A stretch of 51,202 nucleotides of DNA. Source: an uncultured Verrucomicrobia subdivision 3 bacterium (GTDB lineage: Bacteria > Verrucomicrobiota > Verrucomicrobiia > Limisphaerales > UBA11358). The stretch covers positions 1 through 51,202 of the forward strand of contig CAIXUZ010000051.1 in assembly GCA_903922735.1 (NCBI GenBank), given 5' to 3'. The position numbers and the translations under genes were made by a program. Positions 25,879-34,191 of this stretch are shown piece by piece. Below the pieces are notes generated by a model that was given only the letters and a program-made list of their open reading frames with translations, had not been told where the DNA came from and ran no database searches. How positions within the stretch are numbered: position 1 is the stretch's first letter; the number at the start of each line of letters is the position of its first letter.

Positions 25879-25910
25879 AAGCCGCCACCCACGATGGTGG
25901 GTGGCGGCTT
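25879..25910. terminator. bidirectional hairpin between DUF971 and secretin genes
   Basis: A perfect 14-bp stem (AAGCCGCCACCCAC with its complement) closes a GATG tetraloop midway between two convergent genes. There is only a short pyrimidine tail on either side, so termination may be rho-assisted, but the position and stability favour a shared terminator. Confidence 0.85.
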
Positions 25911-25939
25911 GCTCTTATAACCAGATTGGGGATGAAAAT

Positions 25940-27652
25940 TTACTTTTTATCCGCCGACTTGCTGCTTGAGGGGTTGCTCCAGTCGCTCGTTTTTGTGGTG
26001 TCCCACCAAGAATTTGGATTTAATTTTATTGGGGATTTTAGCTCGGCACTGTCCGGAGTCGAGTTCAAATAGTCACTCGTGTTCGGATGGAAGTCGGTGT
26101 CCTTGACGATGGTTGGAGTGATGAAGATGATGAGGTTTTGCTTGGTCAAGCTCTTGGTCTCGCTCCGGAAGGCATTGCCCAGATAGGGAATGTCGCCCAA
26201 GAGCGGAACCTTGGTGGATTGGGATTTGGGGCTGTCGTTGACCAAGCCGCCCATGACGAGAGTGTTCGCGTTCGGGATGAGCACCTGGGTTTCAATTCTG
26301 CGCGTATCAAACAGCGGTGCGGAATATAGTTGGCCGCCGACGGTCCGGGTGCTATCGCCGGGATTGGCGGAGATTTCGGGAACAACCTTAAGCCAGATGA
26401 AATCGTTGGCGGAAATGCGCGGAGTCACTTCCAGAGTGGTGCCGACGTTGCTATAGGTGACGGAAGATCCACCGGCCGTCTGGACGGTGCCGGCGGTGAC
26501 GTTGATCACCGGAATCCCGCGTGATACGGATATGCGTGCCAGCTGATTATCCAAAGTCACGAGGCGGGGAGTGGAGATGGTCTTGGCATCCGTGGAGGTG
26601 TTCAAGAAGGAAATCACCGCCTGCACTCCATCCGCATTAAGAAAGCCAATGGCGGGAGTTAGTCCGCTGAGTGTGTTCCATGATAATCCTCCAGCTTGCG
26701 TTGTGGGTTGCGCCACTGTGCCAATGGTGGTGGTGGTGGAGCTGGAACCGGTGGTTCCAATGGTGGTGGTTGAGCCCGTGGCTGGTGAGTTTGGAGTGGA
26801 TCCGGAATTGCCTTGTTTGTTATTCGATTGTAACACCCCATTGCCAAAACTGACATTTTGACCGGCGAGCGTTCCGGACCAGTCTATGCCTTTGGAAGAT
26901 TGGGGATTGCTCTGAATCTCAATAAACCGGGCTTCAATGAGCACCTGTTTGGTTGGTTTATCGAGCTGGGCAATCAAGGTGTCGATCGCGGTTTGTTCGG
27001 GATCGGTGGCGGATACGATGATCTGGCTGGTGCGGACATCGGGGATTACCTTGCTGCGCTTGTCGGATAACACCGACTGCACGGCATCCACCATGTTGGA
27101 GGTGCTGGCAAACTTCAACTGCACCACCCGGGTAATGAGCGGTGGGGGGGCCAGTGGATCTTTGAGCGTGATCCGGGTAATCGCGGTATTCTTGTTGCGA
27201 ACCAGTTGCATGCCATAGTTGTCCAGCAAGGCCATCAGGGCGCTTTCGGCCGTGATGTTTTCCCAGCGAATGGACAATTGCGGCTCGCTTTTGATTTGGC
27301 CGTTGGCATCCGGTAGTCCGTAGCCGATCTTGGGATCCAGCATATAATTAATGCCGGCTTGCCGCGACAGGCTTTCAATGGCGGTGGTGATGGGCACATC
27401 GGAGAAGTGAATCAGCGGAATCACCGGGCTGCTGATGGTTGCCGGGGAATTCGTGTCGGCCGGAGCCATTCCCTCAGTTGCGGCCACCGGTGGCGTCGAG
27501 TTGGTGCTGGTTGCTGTGGTGGTCTCGGTCGGCTGGGGCGCTGGGGTTAACGCCGCTGCCGCAGGGATGACGCTGCCAGTGTTGGTTTGCGCCTTGGCCG
27601 CCAGTAAACTGGCCAGTCCGGCGAGCAGGATGATGGGGATGATTTTTTTCAT
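25940..27652 (-). CDS. type IV pilus/type II secretion secretin
   Basis: The 570-residue outer-membrane secretin starts with a signal peptide (about 1-22), then N0/STN-like and N1 domains, a Ser/Thr-Gly-Asn-rich low-complexity stretch (about 275-320) and the secretin core. The core shows GTTLEVTPRIS and VPLLGDIPYLGNAFRSE, the secretin signature. It is last in a PilM-PilN-PilO-PilP order, which matches PilQ, though the domain make-up is also GspD-like. It forms the oligomeric pore for pilus or substrate passage. Confidence 0.9.
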   Translation of the reverse strand: MKKIIPIILLAGLASLLAAKAQTNTGSVIPAAAALTPAPQPTETTTATSTNSTPPVAATEGMAPADTNSPATISSPVIPLIHFSDVPITTAIESLSRQAGINYMLDPKIGYGLPDANGQIKSEPQLSIRWENITAESALMALLDNYGMQLVRNKNTAITRITLKDPLAPPPLITRVVQLKFASTSNMVDAVQSVLSDKRSKVIPDVRTSQIIVSATDPEQTAIDTLIAQLDKPTKQVLIEARFIEIQSNPQSSKGIDWSGTLAGQNVSFGNGVLQSNNKQGNSGSTPNSPATGSTTTIGTTGSSSTTTTIGTVAQPTTQAGGLSWNTLSGLTPAIGFLNADGVQAVISFLNTSTDAKTISTPRLVTLDNQLARISVSRGIPVINVTAGTVQTAGGSSVTYSNVGTTLEVTPRISANDFIWLKVVPEISANPGDSTRTVGGQLYSAPLFDTRRIETQVLIPNANTLVMGGLVNDSPKSQSTKVPLLGDIPYLGNAFRSETKSLTKQNLIIFITPTIVKDTDFHPNTSDYLNSTPDSAELKSPIKLNPNSWWDTTKTSDWSNPSSSKSADKK

Positions 27653-27733
27653 GGCTCGTTTGGGTTCATGTTTCTAGTTCTGCTCCTTGTTTCGAATTCT
27701 GTTTTGAATTATTGCTCATGGCAACTGTTATTT

Positions 27734-28201
27734 TCAGCGGGCTTCAATGTTCAAATCGCGGCGCAGGCCGTTGATCTCGACCGACACCAGATTCTTATGT
27801 ATTTCCACGCAGCGGATTCGCAAGCGTCCGCCCGCCGTTTTGACTTCCCCTTCGTCGCCCACGGCGAAGGCGTGATTGTTGATAATGGCAACGAAATGGC
27901 CCGGGGAACCGAGCACGCCTTTGCATACCAGGGTGCTGATTTCAACTGCGCTGCGGCTGTTGGCTGAAGCCGTTGCCTCAAATGGCCGGGGCGATTCCGG
28001 AAAAAACGGGTCGCGCCCTTCCTGGGCGTTTGCGGGCAATACAAACACGGAGCGGATGGGCGCCGGTTTCGAAAGCGCCGGTTTGGCGGCTGTGCTTGTG
28101 GCGGGCGCGGCTTTGTCCGGGGTGCCCCCAGCGGTCTGCTGCACCGCCAGACCGGATGCCAGTATGCAAAATATTTTCGTCAAGTTATTCACGATGTTCA
28201 A
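27734..28201 (-). CDS. PilP-like pilotin/alignment protein
   Basis: The 155-residue protein has an N-terminal hydrophobic segment (about 1-20), a Pro/Ala linker, the PilP-typical EGRDPFFPE (about 61-69) and a C-terminal beta domain with KGVLGSPGHFVAIINNHAFAVGDEG. In other systems PilP links the inner PilMNO platform to PilQ. It overlaps PilO by 4 bp and precedes the secretin by an 81-bp gap. No clear lipobox. Confidence 0.75.
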   Translation of the reverse strand: MNIVNNLTKIFCILASGLAVQQTAGGTPDKAAPATSTAAKPALSKPAPIRSVFVLPANAQEGRDPFFPESPRPFEATASANSRSAVEISTLVCKGVLGSPGHFVAIINNHAFAVGDEGEVKTAGGRLRIRCVEIHKNLVSVEINGLRRDLNIEAR

Positions 28202-28773
28202 GGGTTGGGTTTGACGAGCACCACCACCTCGGTGCGGAAAGACAATTTTTCCGAGCCGGCTCCAGCGGCTCCGGTATAGGGATCAATTTTCAAGTTGACA
28301 ATGCGCATGTGCGGGAAGGTGTTTTCAAAATCCGCAAGAAACTTCCCGATATCATGGAAATACCCCGATCCGCTCAGGATGATCCTAGCTTGTTTGTATG
28401 GGACGCCCGGCAATAAATCAACCTCTTCCACGGCGGGCTGCCCGATCGTGGGTATTTCCAAACGATAATCCGCCTTGAATCGCCGGAGGGTGTCGTAAGT
28501 CCACGAATAAATATCGCCGGACGCGACGTCTTTTTCGGTGAGTTTTAGCTCCGCCGTGACCTCTTCCACCATTTTGGCGGTGTTGCTCGACTGTTTGATA
28601 ACCGTCTTGTATTGCTCCCATTTGGCCTTTGCGGCCTTGGTGTCCGAGGCCAGTTTTCGGTTGTTCGCGTTTTGCGGGAGAATCAAAAAGATGTAAATTA
28701 AGCCAATCAGTCCCGCCGTGGCGATAATCACGACGATCAGCATGTTCCGTTTGGCTGGCGGCAGGCGTTTCAT
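28198..28773 (-). CDS. PilO-like pilus assembly protein
   Basis: A 191-residue bitopic protein: one membrane helix (MLIVVIIATAGLIGLIYIFL, about 12-31), a coiled-coil region (about 40-80) and a ferredoxin-like C-terminal domain with LSGSGYFHDIGKFLADFENTFPHMRI. This is the PilO/GspM architecture that pairs with PilN to form the periplasmic alignment complex. Stops and starts overlap on both sides, indicating translational coupling. Confidence 0.82.
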   Translation of the reverse strand: MKRLPPAKRNMLIVVIIATAGLIGLIYIFLILPQNANNRKLASDTKAAKAKWEQYKTVIKQSSNTAKMVEEVTAELKLTEKDVASGDIYSWTYDTLRRFKADYRLEIPTIGQPAVEEVDLLPGVPYKQARIILSGSGYFHDIGKFLADFENTFPHMRIVNLKIDPYTGAAGAGSEKLSFRTEVVVLVKPNP

Positions 28774-29441
28774 GGTGTTTTATCTATAAAACGGCATTCC
28801 AATGAAAAAAGCACATAGGGTTTGGCATCGTTTGCAATTTGGGGCGGTGAGAGGCTCGCCAGCTTCAGGCCGTTGGGCGAACTGAGATTGGTGCCGAAAT
28901 AAGCCTGCCCGCCCAGTTTGTTCTTAAAGACATTGACCTGCTCTCCCGGGTTGTTGCTGAAGTCCCTCGCCTGGATCGTTAACATCTTTCGTTCGGTCGA
29001 CGTGGGCGGGTGGCCGGGCACAATGCCAAAGTCATTGGTCTTGTTGGGCACCCCGGCGGAAAGCGTGTAACTTTGTTCCAGCCGCATGCTGATCATCGAA
29101 ACATTCGGCACGTAAACCTGCTGGACCGCGTTCAGCAGGGTGCCCTGCAAAAAACGGGCGTCGCTGTATTTCTGTAGCAGGTTCAGCCGGTTCCGGGCGT
29201 CGTCAATTTTTTTCTGGCTGATTTGCACCGTGCTGTATTCATTGGTGCGGGATTGGATCTCCGCCTGCACCTGGTTGAACCCGCTGCGGGTCAGCATAAA
29301 TTCAACCAGCGTCGAACTCCACCACACCAGCGCCATCACCACCAATAGCACGCCCACATATATGGCGCGCTTTACGGGGTCGCGCCGGCGCATGTCCTCT
29401 TCTTCCAGCGCTTCGGCCAATAGATTGATTCGTATGGGCAT
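28770..29441 (-). CDS. PilN-like pilus assembly protein
   Basis: The 223-residue protein begins with the PilN motif IRINLLAE (residues 3-10), which in other systems docks into PilM, followed by one membrane helix (about 31-50) and a coiled coil. The C-terminal part is a ferredoxin-like periplasmic domain. It overlaps the PilO gene by 4 bp and starts 4 bp downstream of the PilM stop. Somewhat longer than typical PilN. Confidence 0.85.
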   Translation of the reverse strand: MPIRINLLAEALEEEDMRRRDPVKRAIYVGVLLVVMALVWWSSTLVEFMLTRSGFNQVQAEIQSRTNEYSTVQISQKKIDDARNRLNLLQKYSDARFLQGTLLNAVQQVYVPNVSMISMRLEQSYTLSAGVPNKTNDFGIVPGHPPTSTERKMLTIQARDFSNNPGEQVNVFKNKLGGQAYFGTNLSSPNGLKLASLSPPQIANDAKPYVLFSLECRFIDKTP

Positions 29442-29445
29442 AGTC

Positions 29446-30540
29446 TTAAAGAATCGCCAGGGCGGCGCCGATGGCGACGGATAGTTGCGCCCCGACGTGC
29501 TCGATTTCCACCGCCTGCTGTCCCGGCAGTGCCAGTTGCAGAAAGCCGGTCGGATTCCAGGATTTGCATTCCAGCAATAATTCCGAATTAAGCATCTGCG
29601 AAATCATTTCCGACCGCGCCGCGCCGCCGCTCAGATAAACCCGCGTCACCGGCCGGTCATTCTGGTGTTCAAAAAAGTCCAGTGACGCGCGGATTTCGCG
29701 GAGCAGCGGAATCACCTGTATCCCCAGGGCGGATTCTACTTCCGGGGCCATGCCGACCTTGATGCCTTCGGCTTCGGCGTAGCTGATGTTCATGGTTTCG
29801 GCCAGGCTGGCGGTCAGCTTGTCGCCGCCGATGTTCACCACGCGGGTCAAGGCCAGCTCGCTGCGGTCCAGCACGCAGACCGAGGTGTTTTTAAAGCCGA
29901 TGTCCACCAGCGCCACGGTTTCATTGGCGAACACTTCCGGCAATACGCGTTCAAAGGCGTTTATCGGGGCGATTATCCCCGGAATCAGGCAATCCACCGT
30001 CAGGTCGGCCAGTTTCGCCGCTTGTGAGTAATCGGTTATCAATTGCTGCTTCGCGGCCGCTGCCAGCACCTTGAATTTTGGCGCGCTTCCGCTGGCCCGT
30101 GCCGGATCGGACCCCTTGTCGCCGGGTGGCAGGGGGCGGGGTGGAATGATATAGCAGTCAAATACATGGTTCGGTAAATCCTGCTGCAGATAATTTTTGT
30201 GGTTGACCTTCAGCACCTGCCGCATTTCGCCCAGCGGGATTTGCGGCATTTCAATCTGTCGCACCATCGCATCATTCACGCCCAGGGACATGGTGATAAA
30301 CTTGGTGCTGTTGCCCAGGGCTTCGGCGACGGTGTGCAAATGGTCGGATAGCAGTTCCGGCGAAATTTTTTTCTCGAAGATTGGCGCGTCAAACAGGGCG
30401 TATCGCGTCAGGGCAAAGATGTCGCCCCGGCGTTCCAGCAAAACCGCCTTGGTCGTGCGACTGCCCAGATCCACCGAGATCATTTTAGCACGCTGTGTCC
30501 TTGAGGTGCCTTTGAAAAATGCTGGCAGTGTCAAAACCAT
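29446..30540 (-). CDS. pilM: PilM-type actin-like ATPase
   Basis: PilM is the cytoplasmic actin-like protein of the type IV pilus platform. I chose ATG 30540 (364 residues, MVLTLPAFFKGTSR...) because GGAG lies 13 nt upstream and the longer frame from 30681 begins in non-conserved repeat-like sequence. The phosphate-binding DLGSRTTKAVLLER (about residue 24), VALVDIGFKNTSVCVLD (about 211) and YLSGGAARSEMI adenosine motif are clear. It directly precedes the PilN gene. Confidence 0.9.
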   Translation of the reverse strand: MVLTLPAFFKGTSRTQRAKMISVDLGSRTTKAVLLERRGDIFALTRYALFDAPIFEKKISPELLSDHLHTVAEALGNSTKFITMSLGVNDAMVRQIEMPQIPLGEMRQVLKVNHKNYLQQDLPNHVFDCYIIPPRPLPPGDKGSDPARASGSAPKFKVLAAAAKQQLITDYSQAAKLADLTVDCLIPGIIAPINAFERVLPEVFANETVALVDIGFKNTSVCVLDRSELALTRVVNIGGDKLTASLAETMNISYAEAEGIKVGMAPEVESALGIQVIPLLREIRASLDFFEHQNDRPVTRVYLSGGAARSEMISQMLNSELLLECKSWNPTGFLQLALPGQQAVEIEHVGAQLSVAIGAALAIL

Positions 30541-30743
30541 ATCGTTTTTATAGCTCCGTTTCGGATGATGGCAAGCCGTAATTGTATGTTTCTGTTCTCC
30601 CGCAAGGAGATGCTTCGCCCTCCGGCGAGGATCCCATATCTGGCGCCGGGGCGCAAAGCCGGTGGTTAATCCGTCCTTCATCGGTTCCGGTTCGGAAAGC
30701 GGGCGCCGGAAGGAACGGGCTTTGTTTGGGTGCTTTCAAATGG
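30541..30743. other. 200-bp gap in the pilus operon, no gene recognised
   Basis: This gap lies between the PilX-like gene and PilM. On the minus strand a short frame runs through it, but its peptide resembles dispersed-repeat translations rather than a protein. It contains several GC-rich inverted segments (GGCGCC around 30641 and 30713). A GCAAAGCC box on the plus strand recalls a GEMM riboswitch but points away from any gene. Confidence 0.5.
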
Positions 30744-32663
30744 TTAATTGTGCGCGTAGTTGGTGTAGTTGATCGTGTTGGGCGGCGGCACGGTCCAGGC
30801 AAACCGGAGGGGCACGAGGGCCACGGGAATGCCGGGTGGCACCTTGGCGGGATTGATGAAATTCACATCAAAACTGTATTTGCGCGTGGGCGGGTTGTAA
30901 TAGCCGTTCACCGGGGCGGGGTTGAAGCCCGCTGGATTTCTAAACTGGTTGGTCGCCATCTGGCTGTTCCACAACCGCAGGATGGAGGTGTTCAGCCAGA
31001 GATTCTTGCTGCTCCAGTCTTCCAGCAGCCGCGGCAGGTTGTGTACTCCGCCGCTGAAGGTGGTGCCGCTGGTGCCGGTGGAAGGCATGGTGCCGGTGAT
31101 GATCGCGGCGTTGATGGTGTTGTTGTCCGTGGCGGTATAGTTGGCATTGCCCGTGGAATAGGCGGAGGTGAAACTGGCGGCATCCGACCAGTGGCTGGAA
31201 AGGACCGTCAATGAGTCAGACATTAAAGCCGCCGGCACGGTGTAAGTGGTGTTAGTGGTACCGGCGGAGGCATTGACGGCGCTGCTGGCCGTCTGCACGT
31301 TGTAATTGCCTAGCACATAAAGCGGATTCATTGTGGCCACGGTAAAACCCATCCCGTTGTTGTCTGGCAGTTGGGCGCCGTTCACCAGGCGGACGGAAGC
31401 CAGTTGCTTGGCGTTGCCCGTGCGGCGGTCGGCCACGTAAAGGATGGTGGGATAAACCCCCGCACTGGAAGGCAGGTGGCCTTGGACGGTGGCGTTGGTT
31501 TGAACCCATTGGGCAAAGTTCGTCACATTGATCTGGGTGATGATGTTGGTGTCATACTCGCGCTGGTCGTAACTTGTGTTGGTCAGGCTTAGGAATGGCA
31601 GGTTGGTGCTTAAGGAACTGGGCGAGGCATTCGTGTATGTCAAAGTCACGGGCGAGGGGTCGTTGCCCGGCACCTGGCCGTTGGGGCTGTTTTGCAGTTT
31701 GAGTTGCACTGTGGGATTCGTGATTGCGCCGGTGATGTAATTATTGGTGATAAGCAGTATGATTTGAGCCTCATTGTAAAGGCGTTGCTGGCCAACCGTG
31801 GAAGTCGGGTCTTCGCCGGGGGGTGGCATTTCAATCAGGAAATGGGAGTCGGAATTGTTGGTGGTGCCCAGTGAAACCGTGATGCTTTGGACATTCGTCG
31901 CGTAGCCCGGAACGGCATTGAAGGTGGTGTTCCAAGTGCTGGGGGTGTTCGGTGTCCAGCCGGATGACAGTCCGTCCACCAGCGGCGCGGTTAATGTGCC
32001 GCAACAGCTGACGCCGCTGTTGAAGGTCAGGGAGGCGGAGGTGCCCACATAAATGTCGCCATTGGTGCCATTGGCCATTACCGCGCCGTTTACCACCATG
32101 GTCGCGCACTGGCTGAATTCAATCCGTCCGTTGTAAAAGATCGCAAAGTTGCTCAATGGCACTTTTGCCAGCAGCACGTCCTCCTGCGCGGTGCCGATGA
32201 CATTGTATTGGGAGTTGGCCAGCCTGGCATTCGACATGATCCGATAAACCGGCGCATTGGTGGTGAATTTTCCGGCGTAAGCCGAGGGCAGCATGCCGCT
32301 GAAGTTGGTAAAAAAACTGACATAGGTATGGTTCCCATTGCCATTTCCATCGGAAAATACAAAGTTGTTCCAGTACGGGTCTTCGTTGGGATATGAATTT
32401 TGATAGCCGGTCAGGTTGGATGACACCATCCCATACCCGTAACTTTGAAAGTCCCAGGCCATGTTCGCGAAGACTTTTTCAACCGCCGCCTCCGCCGCGA
32501 CACAGCAGGTGTTGTAGTCGTTGTTCCGCTGGTTCAGGAGGGCCACGGTGTATCCGCGATACATGATGCCGCCCAGAATGGCGATGCTGATCCCGGCCAT
32601 AATGAGAACCATCAGCAGCGCAAAGCCGCTCCGGCGGGTGGCGGTGGATGAAGGGATGATCAT
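30744..32663 (-). CDS. large PilX-like pilus-associated protein
   Basis: The 639-residue protein has a short N-terminus, one hydrophobic helix (GFALLMVLIMAGISIAILGG, about 13-32), which resembles PilX/GspK-type starts without a clear prepilin cleavage motif, and a very Asn/Thr/Ser-rich extracellular body. Members of this group sit with prepilins and are thought to affect pilus assembly or adhesion. It lies 4 bp upstream-adjacent to the second prepilin gene. Function here is inferred from position only. Confidence 0.65.
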   Translation of the reverse strand: MIIPSSTATRRSGFALLMVLIMAGISIAILGGIMYRGYTVALLNQRNNDYNTCCVAAEAAVEKVFANMAWDFQSYGYGMVSSNLTGYQNSYPNEDPYWNNFVFSDGNGNGNHTYVSFFTNFSGMLPSAYAGKFTTNAPVYRIMSNARLANSQYNVIGTAQEDVLLAKVPLSNFAIFYNGRIEFSQCATMVVNGAVMANGTNGDIYVGTSASLTFNSGVSCCGTLTAPLVDGLSSGWTPNTPSTWNTTFNAVPGYATNVQSITVSLGTTNNSDSHFLIEMPPPGEDPTSTVGQQRLYNEAQIILLITNNYITGAITNPTVQLKLQNSPNGQVPGNDPSPVTLTYTNASPSSLSTNLPFLSLTNTSYDQREYDTNIITQINVTNFAQWVQTNATVQGHLPSSAGVYPTILYVADRRTGNAKQLASVRLVNGAQLPDNNGMGFTVATMNPLYVLGNYNVQTASSAVNASAGTTNTTYTVPAALMSDSLTVLSSHWSDAASFTSAYSTGNANYTATDNNTINAAIITGTMPSTGTSGTTFSGGVHNLPRLLEDWSSKNLWLNTSILRLWNSQMATNQFRNPAGFNPAPVNGYYNPPTRKYSFDVNFINPAKVPPGIPVALVPLRFAWTVPPPNTINYTNYAHN

Positions 32664-32667
32664 ACGT

Positions 32668-33315
32668 TTATTCGGGCAGATGGGGCGTCGCTCTGAAATC
32701 CAGCTGATAGGAGTCGAACAGGCAGTTGGAGCCGACCGTGGTGGTGGGATATTGGAATTGGCGGAACTGTAGGGTTGTGTGGATCACGTTTTTGTAGCTC
32801 TTGCTGTTCCAGTTGTTGGTTTGTATAACCCCGTTGAAATCTTCGGCTGTGAAGTAGAGCGTGTTGATCAGGTTGGAAGCCAGCACCACCGGGCTCCATG
32901 GGCTGTTGTAGGTGCTCAATAATTTGCCGTTGCTGTTATTGGTGTCCGACGTATCAAAATAATAATATATAAACTGGGTGCCATTGGTGGTTTCACACAA
33001 TGCCAGGGCGTTGCCCCGCTCCTGGCCGCTGCTGACGGCTGTGAAAGTTGAACCGGAAATATTCCCGATGAACCACATTTTTGCCCGACGGATATCGCTT
33101 ACCAGATTGTTCACCGCCCGGCGTGAGGAATCGCTGGCGCCCGCCTTGCTCTCAATCAGTTGATTCTGTTTCAACCCCATGATGTGGGCGCTTAACAGCG
33201 CGGCGATCGTGAACGTCAAGATGAGCATGGCCGTCATCATCTCGACCATGGTGAATCCCCCGGTCCGGGTGAACCGGGCTTTCCCGTTTTCCTGTTTGAG
33301 TTGTGGCAGTTTCAT
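32668..33315 (-). CDS. type IV prepilin-like protein (PilW/GspJ-like)
   Basis: The 215-residue protein carries the type IV prepilin cleavage motif RTGG|FTMVEMMTAMLIL near residue 20 (Gly at -1, Glu at +5), a hydrophobic N-terminal helix and a mixed C-terminal domain. The order after a PilV-like gene suggests a minor pilin. It would be processed by a prepilin peptidase encoded elsewhere. Confidence 0.82.
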   Translation of the reverse strand: MKLPQLKQENGKARFTRTGGFTMVEMMTAMLILTFTIAALLSAHIMGLKQNQLIESKAGASDSSRRAVNNLVSDIRRAKMWFIGNISGSTFTAVSSGQERGNALALCETTNGTQFIYYYFDTSDTNNSNGKLLSTYNSPWSPVVLASNLINTLYFTAEDFNGVIQTNNWNSKSYKNVIHTTLQFRQFQYPTTTVGSNCLFDSYQLDFRATPHLPE

Positions 33316-33322
33316 GGCTGCA

Positions 33323-33901
33323 TCAGCTTCCTACGCCCAGCGTGGCTGGATCACGGTTGTCCGGTGCAATATAAGAGCCCATCGAATTGGTGTAATACCG
33401 GATGCTGCTATTCCCCCATCCGGTGAACCGCCAGACCGTATCCACTCGGATAAACTGAATGAACTTTTGGACATTGGTATTGCCGCTGAGGTTGAACTGC
33501 TGGATGGAGACGTAGTTGGTGGCCACCACCACATTATTGCCACTGATCGGCACGTCCAGGATATTGGTCGTGTAACCGCTATAAGTTGTCGTGCTGCCAT
33601 TCCAATTAGAGGACAGTAGTGCCATGTTGGTTAGCTGATTGACCCCGCGCGCAATATCCCACACCGCCGACCGTGCCTGCTCCACCACTTGCGCCCCTGC
33701 CGATTGGGCCGCCAGTGAGTAACCGGTCCATTCCACCTTTTTCGCCGTATAAATATAGCCGTTAAGAATCGCCCCAAACACCAGCGCCACAATTGCCGCG
33801 GATACCACCACCTCCACCAGTGTCATCCCCGCCTCCCTTATTCTGCCTGGTTTGGATTCGCCTTCGCCAATCGGCTTGCCATTTTTTAATTTAAAGCGCA
33901 T
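33323..33901 (-). CDS. type IV prepilin-like protein (PilV/GspI-like)
   Basis: A 192-residue protein with an EAG|MTLVEVVVSAAIV prepilin motif (residues 23-36) and a following hydrophobic helix. The N-terminal leader (about 25 residues) is long and charged. It is the first gene of the pilus operon, followed after 7 bp by the second prepilin. The upstream 290 bp contain an AT-rich palindrome and a MITE-like element. Confidence 0.84.
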   Translation of the reverse strand: MRFKLKNGKPIGEGESKPGRIREAGMTLVEVVVSAAIVALVFGAILNGYIYTAKKVEWTGYSLAAQSAGAQVVEQARSAVWDIARGVNQLTNMALLSSNWNGSTTTYSGYTTNILDVPISGNNVVVATNYVSIQQFNLSGNTNVQKFIQFIRVDTVWRFTGWGNSSIRYYTNSMGSYIAPDNRDPATLGVGS

Positions 33902-33914
33902 TTAAAAAGTTTTT

Positions 33915-33950
33915 CTCCCTCACCTTCAGAACATTAGCACGCGTCGTGCC
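33915..33950 (-). promoter_or_regulatory. weak candidate promoter for the pilus operon
   Basis: On the minus strand TTGTCA is followed about 18 bp later by TAATGT and then by a GGTGAGGGAG purine run before the start codon. The -10 match is poor, so this is only a candidate. Confidence 0.25.
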
Positions 33951-33960
33951 ATGATGACAA

Positions 33961-33975
33961 ATAATATTTTATTAT
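33961..33975. repeat. AT-rich palindrome between divergent genes
   Basis: ATAATA-TTT-TATTAT is a perfect 6-bp stem with a 3-nt centre in the divergent promoter region between the pilus operon and the membrane glycosyltransferase. It could be a binding site, or just AT-rich promoter DNA. Confidence 0.5.
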
Positions 33976-33996
33976 GTTGAAACCTTGAATTCGCCC

Positions 33997-34129
33997 GCCC
34001 CGCCGTCATTAAGTGGCCCAATTTGAAAACCGGGCGCGGGTCTTCGACCCGCAGCGGCTGGATTTGCCGGCTCACGTGCTGTGGCTCAACCGAGCCGCGC
34101 TCCAAAATTGGGACACTGCCCCGCCGTCA
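33997..34129. mobile_element. MITE-like element with inverted ends and direct repeats
   Basis: AGTGGCCCAATTT at 34012-34024 is mirrored by AAATTGGGACACT at 34105-34117 (inverted, one mismatch), bounding a 106-bp core that includes the hairpin GCGGGTC-TTC-GACCCGC (34036-34052). Identical 12-bp copies of GCCCCGCCGTCA flank it at 33997-34008 and 34118-34129, like a target-site duplication; the left copy is 3 bp away from the terminal repeat. The right copy reaches into an upstream reading frame of the membrane-protein gene, so a longer frame from 34081 is not real. Confidence 0.75.
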
Positions 34130-34191
34130 GGCTGGCTTTCCCGGCTCGAACCGATATTCTGAGCTCAGACCATTCAAATGGGCTTGAAACG

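Noticed and set aside
30600..30700. GEMM (c-di-GMP) riboswitch
   Set aside because: A GCAAAGCC box is on the plus strand, but the other conserved parts are missing and it points away from any gene.
34081..34191. N-terminal extension of the GT-C-like gene
   Set aside because: It reads through the right end of the MITE-like element; the family-like part begins at ATG 34192.
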